Assembly (NCBI GenBank): GCA_902497095.1
Contig: CABVDD010000036.1
Span: 1-19,901 of the forward strand
Origin: an uncultured Faecalicoccus sp.
GTDB lineage: Bacteria > Bacillota_I > Bacilli_A > Erysipelotrichales > Erysipelotrichaceae
Length of the DNA stretch: 19,901 nucleotides
Reading direction: 5' to 3'
Shown here: in pieces, positions 13,569-19,901 of the stretch
Layout of the letters: each line of letters begins with the position of its first letter
Numbering within the stretch: position 1 is the first letter of the stretch
The notes under the pieces: generated by a model
What the model was told of the DNA's origin: nothing
The model's input: only the letters and a program-made list of their open reading frames with translations
Database searches by the model: none
Position numbers and translations under genes: made by a program

Positions 13569-14744
13569 ATGGATTACGCAAAAGAAGCTTTACGATTACA
13601 CAAAGAATGGCAAGGTAAATTGGAAACAGTTGCCAAGATGAAAATTGAAACTCGTGATGATTTATCACTAGCTTATACACCGGGAGTGGCAGCTCCTTGT
13701 TTGGAAATTGAAAAAGATAAAAGTCAGTCTTATGTCTATACAGGAAGAGGACATACGATTGCGGTCATCAGTGATGGAAGTGCTGTATTAGGTCTTGGAA
13801 ATATAGGTCCAGAAGCGGGTATGCCGGTTATGGAAGGAAAATGTGTTTTATTTAAAGCTCTTGGAGGACTTGATGCGATTCCGTTATGCTTAAATACTCA
13901 GGATACAGATGAACTTGTAGATATCATTGCGGCTTTGGAACCAAGTTTTGGTGGTATCAACTTAGAGGATATCGCAGCACCCCGTTGTTTTGTAATTGAA
14001 AAAAGATTACAGGAACGAATGAATATTCCGGTGTTTCATGACGATCAACATGGAACGGCTATTGTCGTTTGTTCTGCCTTAGTAAATGCGTTGCGTTTGG
14101 TTGAAAAAGAAGATCCAACCATCGTGATCAATGGTGCCGGTAGTGCCGGATGTGCCATCGCAAGATTGATCTTGGATTTAAACCTGGGAAATGTGATCCT
14201 GGTAGATCGTCAAGGTATCCTTGTTGACGAAATGGATTTAACAAGCGGTCAAAAGGCTTTGATCCAAAGATTAAATAAAGAGCATAAGAAAGGTGATCTT
14301 AGTGTAGCTTTACAAGGTGCTGATGTTTTCATTGGTGTAAGTGCCGGACATATTGTTTCCAAAGAAATGATTGCGAGCATGAACGAAAAAGCAATAGTGC
14401 TTCCTATGGCCAATCCAATTCCGGAAATTGAGCCAGAAGATGCTAAGGCAGCAGGCGCTTATATTGTGGGCACTGGACGTAGCGATCATCCAAATCAAAT
14501 CAATAATGTACTGGCTTTTCCAGGAATCTTTAAAGGAGCTTTGGATGCACAAGCTACACAAATCAACGATGCGATGAAAAAAGCAGCAGTTTATGCGATT
14601 GCATCTATGATCGATGAAAAAGATTTAACACCGGATCATATCATTGTTTCGGCCTTAGATAAAAGAGTCGTTCCAGTAGTGGCAAAAGCTGTAAAACAAG
14701 CGGCAATCGATTCAGGTGTGGTTAGAAAGTGGGAAAAAGAATGA
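13569..14744 (+). CDS. Malic enzyme (NAD(P)-dependent, oxaloacetate-decarboxylating)
   Basis: This enzyme converts malate to pyruvate and CO2 with reduction of NAD(P)+. The 391-residue protein is the short bacterial form without a phosphotransacetylase tail. Key motifs are LAYTPGVAAPC (Tyr36), KCVLFKALGGLDAIPLC with the catalytic Lys, the metal site NLEDIAAPRCF followed by HDDQHGTAIV, and a Rossmann loop VINGAGSAGCAIARL. AGGAAGGAG precedes the ATG. Its last codons overlap the patatin-like gene as ATGA, so these two are co-translated. Malolactic enzymes share this fold, but the short form with these motifs favours malic enzyme. The cofactor cannot be decided by eye. Confidence 0.94.
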   Translation: MDYAKEALRLHKEWQGKLETVAKMKIETRDDLSLAYTPGVAAPCLEIEKDKSQSYVYTGRGHTIAVISDGSAVLGLGNIGPEAGMPVMEGKCVLFKALGGLDAIPLCLNTQDTDELVDIIAALEPSFGGINLEDIAAPRCFVIEKRLQERMNIPVFHDDQHGTAIVVCSALVNALRLVEKEDPTIVINGAGSAGCAIARLILDLNLGNVILVDRQGILVDEMDLTSGQKALIQRLNKEHKKGDLSVALQGADVFIGVSAGHIVSKEMIASMNEKAIVLPMANPIPEIEPEDAKAAGAYIVGTGRSDHPNQINNVLAFPGIFKGALDAQATQINDAMKKAAVYAIASMIDEKDLTPDHIIVSALDKRVVPVVAKAVKQAAIDSGVVRKWEKE

Positions 14745-15592
14745 TCCAAGCCGGACTTGTTTGTGAAGGCGGAGGCACTAAAGCCGCTTATTCGGCAGGT
14801 GCTTTAAAATGTTTTTTAGAACATAAGATTTATGTACCTTATTGTGTTGGCATTTCAGCTGGCAGTGAGATCTTATTAAGCTATACATCCAGACAAATGT
14901 ATCGTATGGAAGTAACAGGGATTGAAGCCCCTTGTCAAAAAGGTGTAGTAGGACTTCGACCATTTTTAAAAGAAAGAAACATTTTTGGCATAGAAGCAAC
15001 AAATGACTTTATCGAAGGAAAAGCACCTTTGGATTTTAAGGCTTTACAGGAAAGTACGACGACTATGGAGATTGGCTTATATAATATGGAGACACATCAA
15101 GTAGAGTATTATGATCAAAGTTATGTGGATCCTAGTCAAACGCTGATCAAAGCCAGTTGTGCTTTGTTGATCTTATGCAGGCCTTATACTTTTCGTTCTA
15201 CAAAATATATGGATGCTGGATTGATCGATATGATCAGTATTCATCAAAGCATTCGTCATGGAAATCAAAAGCACATCATTCTTTCCACTAAAGAAGAAGG
15301 CTATGTTCGAAAACCGGCTCCATCTTATCAGTTGAAACTTGCAAAATGGCTTTATAAAGATGATCAGATCGTAGAAGATCTAAAAAAACGTCATGAACGA
15401 TATAATGAACAGTGGGATACGATACATACACTGGAAAAAGAGGGGAAGGCTCTTGTGCTTCGTCCTCATAAAGATTTGGGTGTCACACGCTATACAACAG
15501 ATCCTAAAAAACTTCGTCCCTGGTTTCAATTAGGTTATGATGAAACATTAGAGAGATTGGATCAAATCAAAGAATTTTTAGAAATCGAGTGA
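14741..15592 (+). CDS. Patatin-like phospholipase family protein
   Basis: This is a 283-residue alpha/beta serine hydrolase of the bacterial patatin family (RssA/YjjU-like), presumed to act on lipid acyl esters with a Ser-Asp dyad. The oxyanion loop is GGGTKAAYSAG (10-20), the nucleophile is Ser39 in GISAG, and the Asp motif is YMDAGLID (Asp158); most relatives have DGG or DGA there. The protein has no signal peptide, so it is probably cytosolic or membrane-peripheral. I start it at the ATG at 14741, which overlaps the malic enzyme stop as ATGA; a GTG at 14729 adding four residues is possible. A strong terminator overlaps its stop codon. Confidence 0.9.
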   Translation: MIQAGLVCEGGGTKAAYSAGALKCFLEHKIYVPYCVGISAGSEILLSYTSRQMYRMEVTGIEAPCQKGVVGLRPFLKERNIFGIEATNDFIEGKAPLDFKALQESTTTMEIGLYNMETHQVEYYDQSYVDPSQTLIKASCALLILCRPYTFRSTKYMDAGLIDMISIHQSIRHGNQKHIILSTKEEGYVRKPAPSYQLKLAKWLYKDDQIVEDLKKRHERYNEQWDTIHTLEKEGKALVLRPHKDLGVTRYTTDPKKLRPWFQLGYDETLERLDQIKEFLEIE

Positions 15593-15608
15593 ATTCTCGA
15601 TTTTTTTT
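15582..15608 (+). terminator. Terminator of malic enzyme-patatin unit
   Basis: AAATCGAG (15582-15589) pairs with CTCGATTT (15596-15603) across a 6-nt loop containing the TGA stop, and the T-run extends to 15608. It is strong and well formed. Confidence 0.85.
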
Positions 15609-15622
15609 ATTATAATGAAAGT

Positions 15623-16392
15623 ATGACAACAGGATATTTTTTTGATTTAGATGGAACTTTATACTCCAATCGTACACATTCTGTCAGTAAACATACGATA
15701 GAAGCTTTATCAACTTTACAAAAACAAGGAAATAAGGTGTTTTTGGCAACGAGCCGTACGTTACGAGAATTGGATCATTTACCACAAGCCATGCGTTTAT
15801 TTCCTTCGATGCTCGTATTTTGGATGGTGGAAGTCGTATAATGGATTCAAGGCAAAAAGATTTACGATGTAAATTTCTTTCGCACGATACGATGAACTCG
15901 ATTGATATGTTTTGTAAAGAACATCATCTTATATATCGATATAGTACATGTACAGAAAATCTTTGGGGTACTAAACCTGATTTGTATGCACATCGAGCTT
16001 ATTTTGATTTGTATCTGTGCGCACCTTTTTATAAACCGTATCAGAAGGATAACGTGTTAAATGTGCTTATTTTTTTAAATGAATTAGAACAAAAATACAT
16101 ACAGCCTTTGTTGAAAGATTGTGGTATCGTTCATTTTGATCATGCGATGGAAATTCGAGCCGATCATGTCGATAAAATTGAAGCAATCCAATGGTGTAAA
16201 GAAAAGTTTAATTTAGATACCTTGGTTTGTTTTGGAGACGGACAAAATGACATAGAAATGATACGACAAGCGGATTTAGGACTATGTATGCAGAATGGAC
16301 ATCCCGATTTGAAAAAAGTAGCGGATCAAGTGATTGGTGATGTCTGTGAGGATGGAATTTATCACTTTCTAAAGAACAGTCATAGAATATAG
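15623..16392 (+). pseudogene. Cof-type HAD hydrolase gene broken by a 1-nt frameshift
   Basis: Two overlapping frames (15623-15841 and 15820-16392) together make one Cof-type HAD phosphatase of about 256 residues. The first holds motif I FDLDGTLY and motif II LATSRT; the second holds the cap and motif IV CFGDGQNDIEMI followed by GLCMQNGHPDLKK. Between 15803 and 15810 the frame changes: the first frame reads RLFP then runs to a stop at 15839, whereas the other frame gives FDARILDGGSRI, matching FDAYITLNGQ in the intact HAD at 7652. Adding one T in the CCTTCG stretch restores the whole protein. I see no slippery heptamer, so mutation or sequence error is likelier than programmed shifting. The start ATG has a poor ribosome binding site, but TATAAT lies six nt before it. 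Confidence 0.85.
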
Positions 16393-16404
16393 GAGGAAAT
16401 TAAG

Positions 16405-17268
16405 ATGACATATGTATTAGAAAATGAACATTGTAAGGTGGAATGTATTGAAAGAGCCGGTCAGATTCAACATTTTGTGGATAAAGATCATCAAGTGGAG
16501 TTGATGTATCAAGGAAATCAGGGATGGTCTGGATTAAACCCTACTCTATTTCCAATCGTAGGAAATACATGGAGCAAAGAATATACGATAAACAATAAGA
16601 CATATGCCATGAAAAATCATGGATTGATTCGTTATGCAGATCTTGTTGGTAAGCAAAAGGAAGATGCCATTGTTTTTACATATGATTCTAATGAAGAAAC
16701 TCGTAAGCAATATCCTTTTGATTTTCATTATGAAATGATGTATCACCTGGAAGGAAAAAAGCTTTGTATCGATTATGCGATTACAAATACAGGACATGAA
16801 ACAATGCCATTTACATTTGGTCTTCATCCGGCTTTTCGTATTCCACAAAAGGATGGAGAATCTTTTGAAGATTATTCTTTTGTATTTGAAAAAGCAGAGC
16901 ATACCAAACAATTTGTAATGGATCCAACAGGAAAAACACCATATTCATTAAAAGATGTTTCCTTTAAAGAATGGAAATTGGATCGTAAAGAAATCGAAGA
17001 AGCCGCTACGATCATTTATCAAGACTTACAATCTAAGTATCTAGAAGTTTGTTGTAATGGACAGCCACGTATTCGGTTTACATTTGAAAAATTTCCATAT
17101 TTGGCAATCTGGACTCACCCGGTACAATCCGACTTTATTTGTATAGAACCATGGTATGGGCATGCGGATTTTGAGCCAGGACATGATGATTTTTATCAAA
17201 GAGAAGGAACGATGTTATTAGAACCTCAAGAAACATTTAAAACAAGTTATTCTTTTGAAGCTTTATAA
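16405..17268 (+). CDS. Aldose 1-epimerase family protein (LacX/GalM-like)
   Basis: This 287-residue protein has the beta-rich aldose-1-epimerase (mutarotase-like) fold. Features include GLNPTLFPIVGNTW (about 50-63), KNHGLIRYADL with a conserved His near residue 74, GLHPAFRIP with the second His near residue 138, and the late CIEPWYG segment carrying the candidate catalytic Glu. The pattern is that of the LacX/YihR-type subgroup rather than classical GalM, so the sugar is unknown; interconversion of alpha and beta anomers of an aldose or sugar phosphate is the likely reaction. AGGAGG lies upstream of the ATG, 12 nt after the broken HAD gene, so both are probably on one transcript. Pairing of a sugar phosphatase with an epimerase suggests carbohydrate handling (inference). 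Confidence 0.88.
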   Translation: MTYVLENEHCKVECIERAGQIQHFVDKDHQVELMYQGNQGWSGLNPTLFPIVGNTWSKEYTINNKTYAMKNHGLIRYADLVGKQKEDAIVFTYDSNEETRKQYPFDFHYEMMYHLEGKKLCIDYAITNTGHETMPFTFGLHPAFRIPQKDGESFEDYSFVFEKAEHTKQFVMDPTGKTPYSLKDVSFKEWKLDRKEIEEAATIIYQDLQSKYLEVCCNGQPRIRFTFEKFPYLAIWTHPVQSDFICIEPWYGHADFEPGHDDFYQREGTMLLEPQETFKTSYSFEAL

Positions 17269-17279
17269 TTGAAATGAAA

Positions 17280-17310
17280 AAAGCGGGTTATCCCGCTTTG
17301 TTTTGTTTTG
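17280..17310. terminator. Bidirectional terminator between epimerase and membrane-protein genes
   Basis: AAAGCGGG (17280-17287) pairs with CCCGCTTT (17292-17299) across a 4-nt loop. The plus tail is GTTTTGTTTTG; the minus tail is TTTTTTCATTTC. The stop codon of the minus-strand gene lies in the loop. Confidence 0.85.
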
Positions 17311-17851
17311 CGACTTTTATAAGCATGATGAATTGAAAGATCGCATATAGAAAACAAAGAGCCAAAACGATCCATGATGCAATTACATACATAGAGTCAT
17401 AATGAGAATAATACGTATTATATACAATCAATATACCTACTAATAAATATAAGATAATTTTTATGACAACGCGTTTTGTGCCTTGCTTCGCAAAGTTGTC
17501 CGAATAGCCTTCATAACTTTTAGAATCAAAGTGTTTGACAGGCTGCTGCTTTTTTAAAAAAGTGATAAATTTAAATTCTAAAAATCCCCAAAGAAGTAAA
17601 GTAATTCCTACACTGGCCCACCAGGGAATCTGAAACCATTGTGTAAATATTGTAAATAAAACAACAAATACCGATAGAATCAAAATATAACGTTTACGAT
17701 ATAATTCCAAGGTTTTATATTCATATACAGGAATATATACAGCATTTTGGTAAAAAGGGTGTTTATAGATTGTTCTGTTCTTTTTATCTTGGTATAAATT
17801 AAAGCCGATAGGGGGCGCTATTTCTTGTTTTACATTCGTTTTTTTTGCCAT
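17288..17851 (-). CDS. Uncharacterised four-helix membrane protein
   Basis: I do not recognise this gene. The 187-residue protein has a ~50-residue polar N-terminal part including GFNLYQDKKNRTIYKHPFYQNAVYI in which Tyr and Lys are frequent. Four hydrophobic segments follow, near 56-74, 76-98, 125-147 and 152-177, and the C-terminus ends in VAKQNKAG. Between the second and third segments is a ~25-residue charged loop. No catalytic motif or family signature is visible. The ATG at 17851 has GAGAG upstream and a very good promoter (17877-17905). Its stop codon lies in the terminator shared with the epimerase gene, so it is a single-gene unit convergent with that transcript. Confidence 0.8.
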   Translation of the reverse strand: MAKKTNVKQEIAPPIGFNLYQDKKNRTIYKHPFYQNAVYIPVYEYKTLELYRKRYILILSVFVVLFTIFTQWFQIPWWASVGITLLLWGFLEFKFITFLKKQQPVKHFDSKSYEGYSDNFAKQGTKRVVIKIILYLLVGILIVYNTYYSHYDSMYVIASWIVLALCFLYAIFQFIMLIKVAKQNKAG

Positions 17852-17876
17852 GATCTACGCTCTCTTTCCTTTGGTA

Positions 17877-17905
17877 ATTATAAGAGAAAATAGAAATGAA
17901 TACAA
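17877..17905 (-). promoter_or_regulatory. Promoter for the four-helix membrane protein
   Basis: On the minus strand TTGTAT (17900-17905) and a consensus TATAAT (17877-17882) have a 17-nt spacer. The predicted start near 17870 gives a ~19-nt leader with the ribosome binding site. Confidence 0.65.
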
Positions 17906-17971
17906 TTGTAAAATGATATACTCTTATAGAAAAGAGAGAGTATTGTTCTTAATGCCTTATTATGAATGCGT

Positions 17972-18001
17972 TTGTATAGAAAAAAATACAACACATTTGT
18001 A
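17972..18001 (+). promoter_or_regulatory. Palindromic half-sites upstream of agaS (candidate operator)
   Basis: TTGTAT (17972-17977) and ATACAA (17986-17991) form a 6-bp inverted repeat with 8-nt spacing. The same TACAA (17987-17991) forms a second inverted repeat with TTGTA (17997-18001) at 5-nt spacing. The cluster sits about 50 nt upstream of the -10-like TATAAT of the agaS unit. A regulator site is plausible but unproven in such AT-rich DNA. Confidence 0.3.
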
Positions 18002-18050
18002 CATTTTAATCATAATGATCTGTATTTATTTAAAAAGTTAAAAAATAGTT

Positions 18051-18056
18051 TATAAT
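18051..18056 (+). promoter_or_regulatory. -10 box for agaS-EIIA unit
   Basis: A consensus TATAAT lies 40 nt upstream of the ATG at 18096. I see no good -35 at 16-18 nt, so activation by a regulator is possible. Confidence 0.4.
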
Positions 18057-18095
18057 GAAATCAGGTAAAAGAATCGGAAAAGAGGAGGCTAAAGA

Positions 18096-19271
18096 ATGTT
18101 TGGAAAAGAGAAAAATGCTTGGGAAGAATTGACAGGTATTTATACTGCACAAGAAATCTACCAGCAGCCTGCAACTTGGGCAAAAACAATTGCACAAATC
18201 AAAAATGAAAAGGAAGCGTTGAAAAGTTTCTTAGAACCTGTATTGAATGGTGGGGATGTAGAAATCATTTTCACAGGTGCCGGAACTAGTGAATATGTTG
18301 GTAATGCCGTATATTCATATGTAAACCGCTATACAGATTTCCATGCCAGCAGCTATGCTTCTACAGATATCGTAGAAACACCAGAAAATTATTTATCAAG
18401 AGATAAAAAGACATTGTTGATCAACTTTGCACGTTCAGGAAATTCTCCAGAAAGTGTGGGAAGTGTTCAGATGGCAGAAGAAGTATGCAAAGAAAATGTA
18501 TCACACTTATTCATCACTTGTAATGAAAATGGTGCATTATCAAAAATGGCAAAAGAAATGGATAATGCTTACTGCATCAATTTAACACCAGAAACACATG
18601 ATCAAAGTTTTGCGATGACTTCCAGTTTTTCTAATATGTATTTGGCTAGTGTATTGTGTTTCCGTCTAGATGCACTTGATGAAATGGAAAATGAAATGAA
18701 GTCTGTTATCGAACAAGGACAGAAATTCTTGGACGAAGGATATCAGACATTAGTAGATCTAATTAACGATTTTGATTATCGTCGTTTGATTTATTTAGGA
18801 GCTAACTGTTTGAAAGGTGTTGCTCAGGAAAGTCAGTTAAAAACTTGTGAATTGACAGCTGGTCAGGTAGCAACTTTCTTTGATAGTCCATTAGGTTTCC
18901 GTCATGGTCCAAAATCAGTTATCAATGATGAAGCTTTAACAGTTGTTTATGTATCAGATGATGCATATCAAAGACAATATGAATATGATTTGATCAAAGA
19001 GATGAGCGGACAAAGAAAGAAAAATCGTATCGTAGCTGTAGCTGCTCATGAATATCCTGAAATTCGTGAATTAGTAGATACTTATATCAATTTTGATTTG
19101 GATAGCGATAAAGACAATATATTCTTAGGATTAGATTATATTTTAGCTGCTCAGATCTTAGGATTGTTTAAATCTATTTCTATGGGATGTACACCAGATA
19201 ATCCATGTCCAACTGGAGAAGTAAACCGTGTTGTACAAGGTGTAACAATTTATCCATATACAGCAAAATAA
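18096..19271 (+). CDS. agaS: SIS-domain sugar isomerase/deaminase (AgaS type)
   Basis: This 391-residue protein has two SIS (sugar isomerase) domains. The first contains FTGAGTSEYVGNA (about 59-71) and ARSGNSPESVG (about 112-122) for sugar-phosphate binding; the second contains YLGANCLKGVAQESQLKTCELTAG and DSPLGFRHGPKSV. Length and motifs match AgaS, which deaminates and isomerises galactosamine-6-phosphate to tagatose-6-phosphate in N-acetylgalactosamine/galactosamine use; a glucosamine-type substrate cannot be excluded. GAGGAGG precedes the ATG. The mannose-family EIIA gene follows 16 nt later and the PTS imports hexosamines in this pathway, which supports the call. The other PTS subunits and the kinase/aldolase are not in the window. 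Confidence 0.85.
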   Translation: MFGKEKNAWEELTGIYTAQEIYQQPATWAKTIAQIKNEKEALKSFLEPVLNGGDVEIIFTGAGTSEYVGNAVYSYVNRYTDFHASSYASTDIVETPENYLSRDKKTLLINFARSGNSPESVGSVQMAEEVCKENVSHLFITCNENGALSKMAKEMDNAYCINLTPETHDQSFAMTSSFSNMYLASVLCFRLDALDEMENEMKSVIEQGQKFLDEGYQTLVDLINDFDYRRLIYLGANCLKGVAQESQLKTCELTAGQVATFFDSPLGFRHGPKSVINDEALTVVYVSDDAYQRQYEYDLIKEMSGQRKKNRIVAVAAHEYPEIRELVDTYINFDLDSDKDNIFLGLDYILAAQILGLFKSISMGCTPDNPCPTGEVNRVVQGVTIYPYTAK

Positions 19272-19287
19272 GAGGAGGAAACAAAGA

Positions 19288-19716
19288 GTGATTGGTTTAA
19301 TTGTAACAGGTCATGGTCATTTTGCTTCAGGATTGACAAGCAGCTTGAAGTTGATTGCCGGTGAACCTAAAAATTACGCAGCTGTTGATTTCGAGGAAAC
19401 CGACTCAACAGAAGATTTAGCTAAAAAGTTAACAGATGCGATGGATTCATTAAAAGAATGTGAAGAAATCATTGTATTAAGTGATCTTGCCGGAGGTTCT
19501 CCTTTTAAAACTGCAGTTGAAATTGGATATCCGCGTCAGAATGTGGAAGTGATTGCGGGAACAAATTTAGGTATGTTGGTTGAGATCAATTTAACTCGTA
19601 CTTTTGCGGAAAGTGTAAAAGATCTTGCGGAATCAGCTGTAAATGTAGGAAAAGAGCAGGTAATGCGCTTTGTCTATAAACCAGTTGAACAAGTAGAACC
19701 AACAGATGGTATTTAA
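19288..19716 (+). CDS. PTS system mannose/sorbose-family EIIA component
   Basis: This is a 142-residue soluble phosphotransferase domain that receives phosphate from HPr on a histidine and passes it to EIIB. The N-terminal LIVTGHGHFASGL places the phosphorylated His at residue 9. LSDLAGGSPFKTA (about 66-78) and VIAGTNLGMLVE (about 88-99) are standard EIIA-Man signatures. It starts at GTG with AGAGGAGG about 8 nt upstream, 16 nt after agaS, so the two genes form a unit. Length fits a free-standing EIIA (AgaF-like). A terminator follows within 55 nt, so its EIIB, EIIC and EIID partners must be encoded elsewhere. Confidence 0.9.
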   Translation: MIGLIVTGHGHFASGLTSSLKLIAGEPKNYAAVDFEETDSTEDLAKKLTDAMDSLKECEEIIVLSDLAGGSPFKTAVEIGYPRQNVEVIAGTNLGMLVEINLTRTFAESVKDLAESAVNVGKEQVMRFVYKPVEQVEPTDGI

Positions 19717-19766
19717 AAAAGAGCTTTGCAGCCAATGTCATTAAGTTAAGATTAACGATGGATAAT

Positions 19767-19797
19767 AGGAGTGCACGAAAATGTGCCTCCTTTTTTT
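19767..19797 (+). terminator. Terminator of agaS-EIIA unit
   Basis: AGGAG pairs with CTCCT and GCAC with GTGC, with one bulged T, over a 6-nt loop (19767-19791). A T7 run follows on the plus strand. It lies about 50 nt after the EIIA stop. Confidence 0.85.
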
Positions 19798-19856
19798 ATC
19801 TCTCAACATTTTGATAAAATCTCAAAAAAAAGTTGACAAAAGAACAAAAAAAATGA

Positions 19857-19890
19857 GGCCTATTATTCATTCCTATATGAATAATAGGCC
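19857..19890. terminator. Second terminator-like perfect inverted repeat at right edge
   Basis: Perfect 14-nt arms (19857-19870 and 19877-19890), beginning GGCCTATTATTCAT, enclose a 6-nt loop. The minus strand continues into CATTTTTTTTG, so it probably ends a minus-strand gene lying beyond the window; the plus tail CTTTGTTT is weaker. A TTGACA at 19833 has no well-placed -10. Confidence 0.7.
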
Positions 19891-19901
19891 CTTTGTTTAT
19901 A

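Noticed and set aside
15797..15812. Programmed ribosomal frameshift in the HAD gene
   Set aside because: No X-XXY-YYZ heptamer, internal Shine-Dalgarno or downstream stimulatory structure is apparent, and the family does not use frameshifting.
16546..16911. 121-codon open frame on the minus strand
   Set aside because: It is antisense to the epimerase gene, with skewed composition and no family resemblance.
17850..18041. 63-codon plus-strand frame in the agaS upstream region
   Set aside because: No ribosome binding site, it overlaps promoter elements, and the composition looks like non-coding AT-rich DNA.
19833..19866. Promoter TTGACA...TATTAT at the right edge
   Set aside because: The spacer is 22 nt, too long, and the TATTAT is part of a perfect terminator arm.
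1..19901. CRISPR array, IS element, prophage or defence system
   Set aside because: No direct-repeat/spacer pattern, transposase, integrase or phage gene is seen; the window is core metabolism with uniform base composition.

Overview
This 19.9 kb window looks like the chromosome of a low-GC Firmicute, most likely a gut member of the Erysipelotrichaceae. This lineage call is inferred from AT-rich codon use, strong AAGGAGG ribosome binding sites, many short U-tailed terminators, a clostridial/bacillar gene set and protein sequence character; no 16S gene is present to confirm it. Almost everything is ordinary core metabolism. I see no phage, IS element, CRISPR array or defence island.

Layout. 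(1) Positions 118-3556, minus strand: hom-lysC-asd, encoding homoserine dehydrogenase, aspartokinase and aspartate-semialdehyde dehydrogenase. (2) 3646-7643, plus strand, divergent from hom: thrC-thrB-ACT/HTH regulator (PheB/UPF0735-like)-DUF1461 membrane protein-maf, with every junction overlapping. Together these two units encode every step from aspartate to threonine. Their promoters sit head to head with overlapping -10 boxes. (3) 7652-8975, minus: a Cof-type HAD phosphatase and a small zinc-ribbon protein. (4) 8976-9543: an AT-rich gap with a stray terminator, then tRNA-Thr(GGU) on the minus strand. (5) 9544-12751, plus: HU, a CBS-containing family II pyrophosphatase and peptidase T. (6) 12869-17268, plus: an unknown membrane-anchored protein, malic enzyme, a patatin-like hydrolase, a frameshifted second Cof-type HAD gene and an aldose-1-epimerase-like protein. 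(7) 17288-17851, minus: an unknown four-helix membrane protein. (8) 18096-19716, plus: an AgaS-type sugar isomerase/deaminase and a mannose-family PTS EIIA, followed by two terminator-like hairpins.

The most interesting non-coding signal is a ~53-nt element present twice (about 60-113 and 8688-8741). Each copy lies just 3' of a minus-strand stop codon. The copies match at 36 of 49 ungapped positions, and read on the minus strand both fold into the same three-tier hairpin followed by a U-run. All base differences in the outer and middle stems keep pairing on the minus strand (G-U or A-U), whereas the plus strand would have A-C mismatches. It looks like a conserved RNA or terminator family that I cannot name.

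Other points worth a look are the overlapping hom/thrC promoters, an ACT-domain regulator inside the threonine operon, the 1-nt frameshift in the second HAD gene, a tRNA-Thr with an unusual D arm, palindromic half-sites upstream of agaS, and repeated use of TGn-extended -10 promoters.
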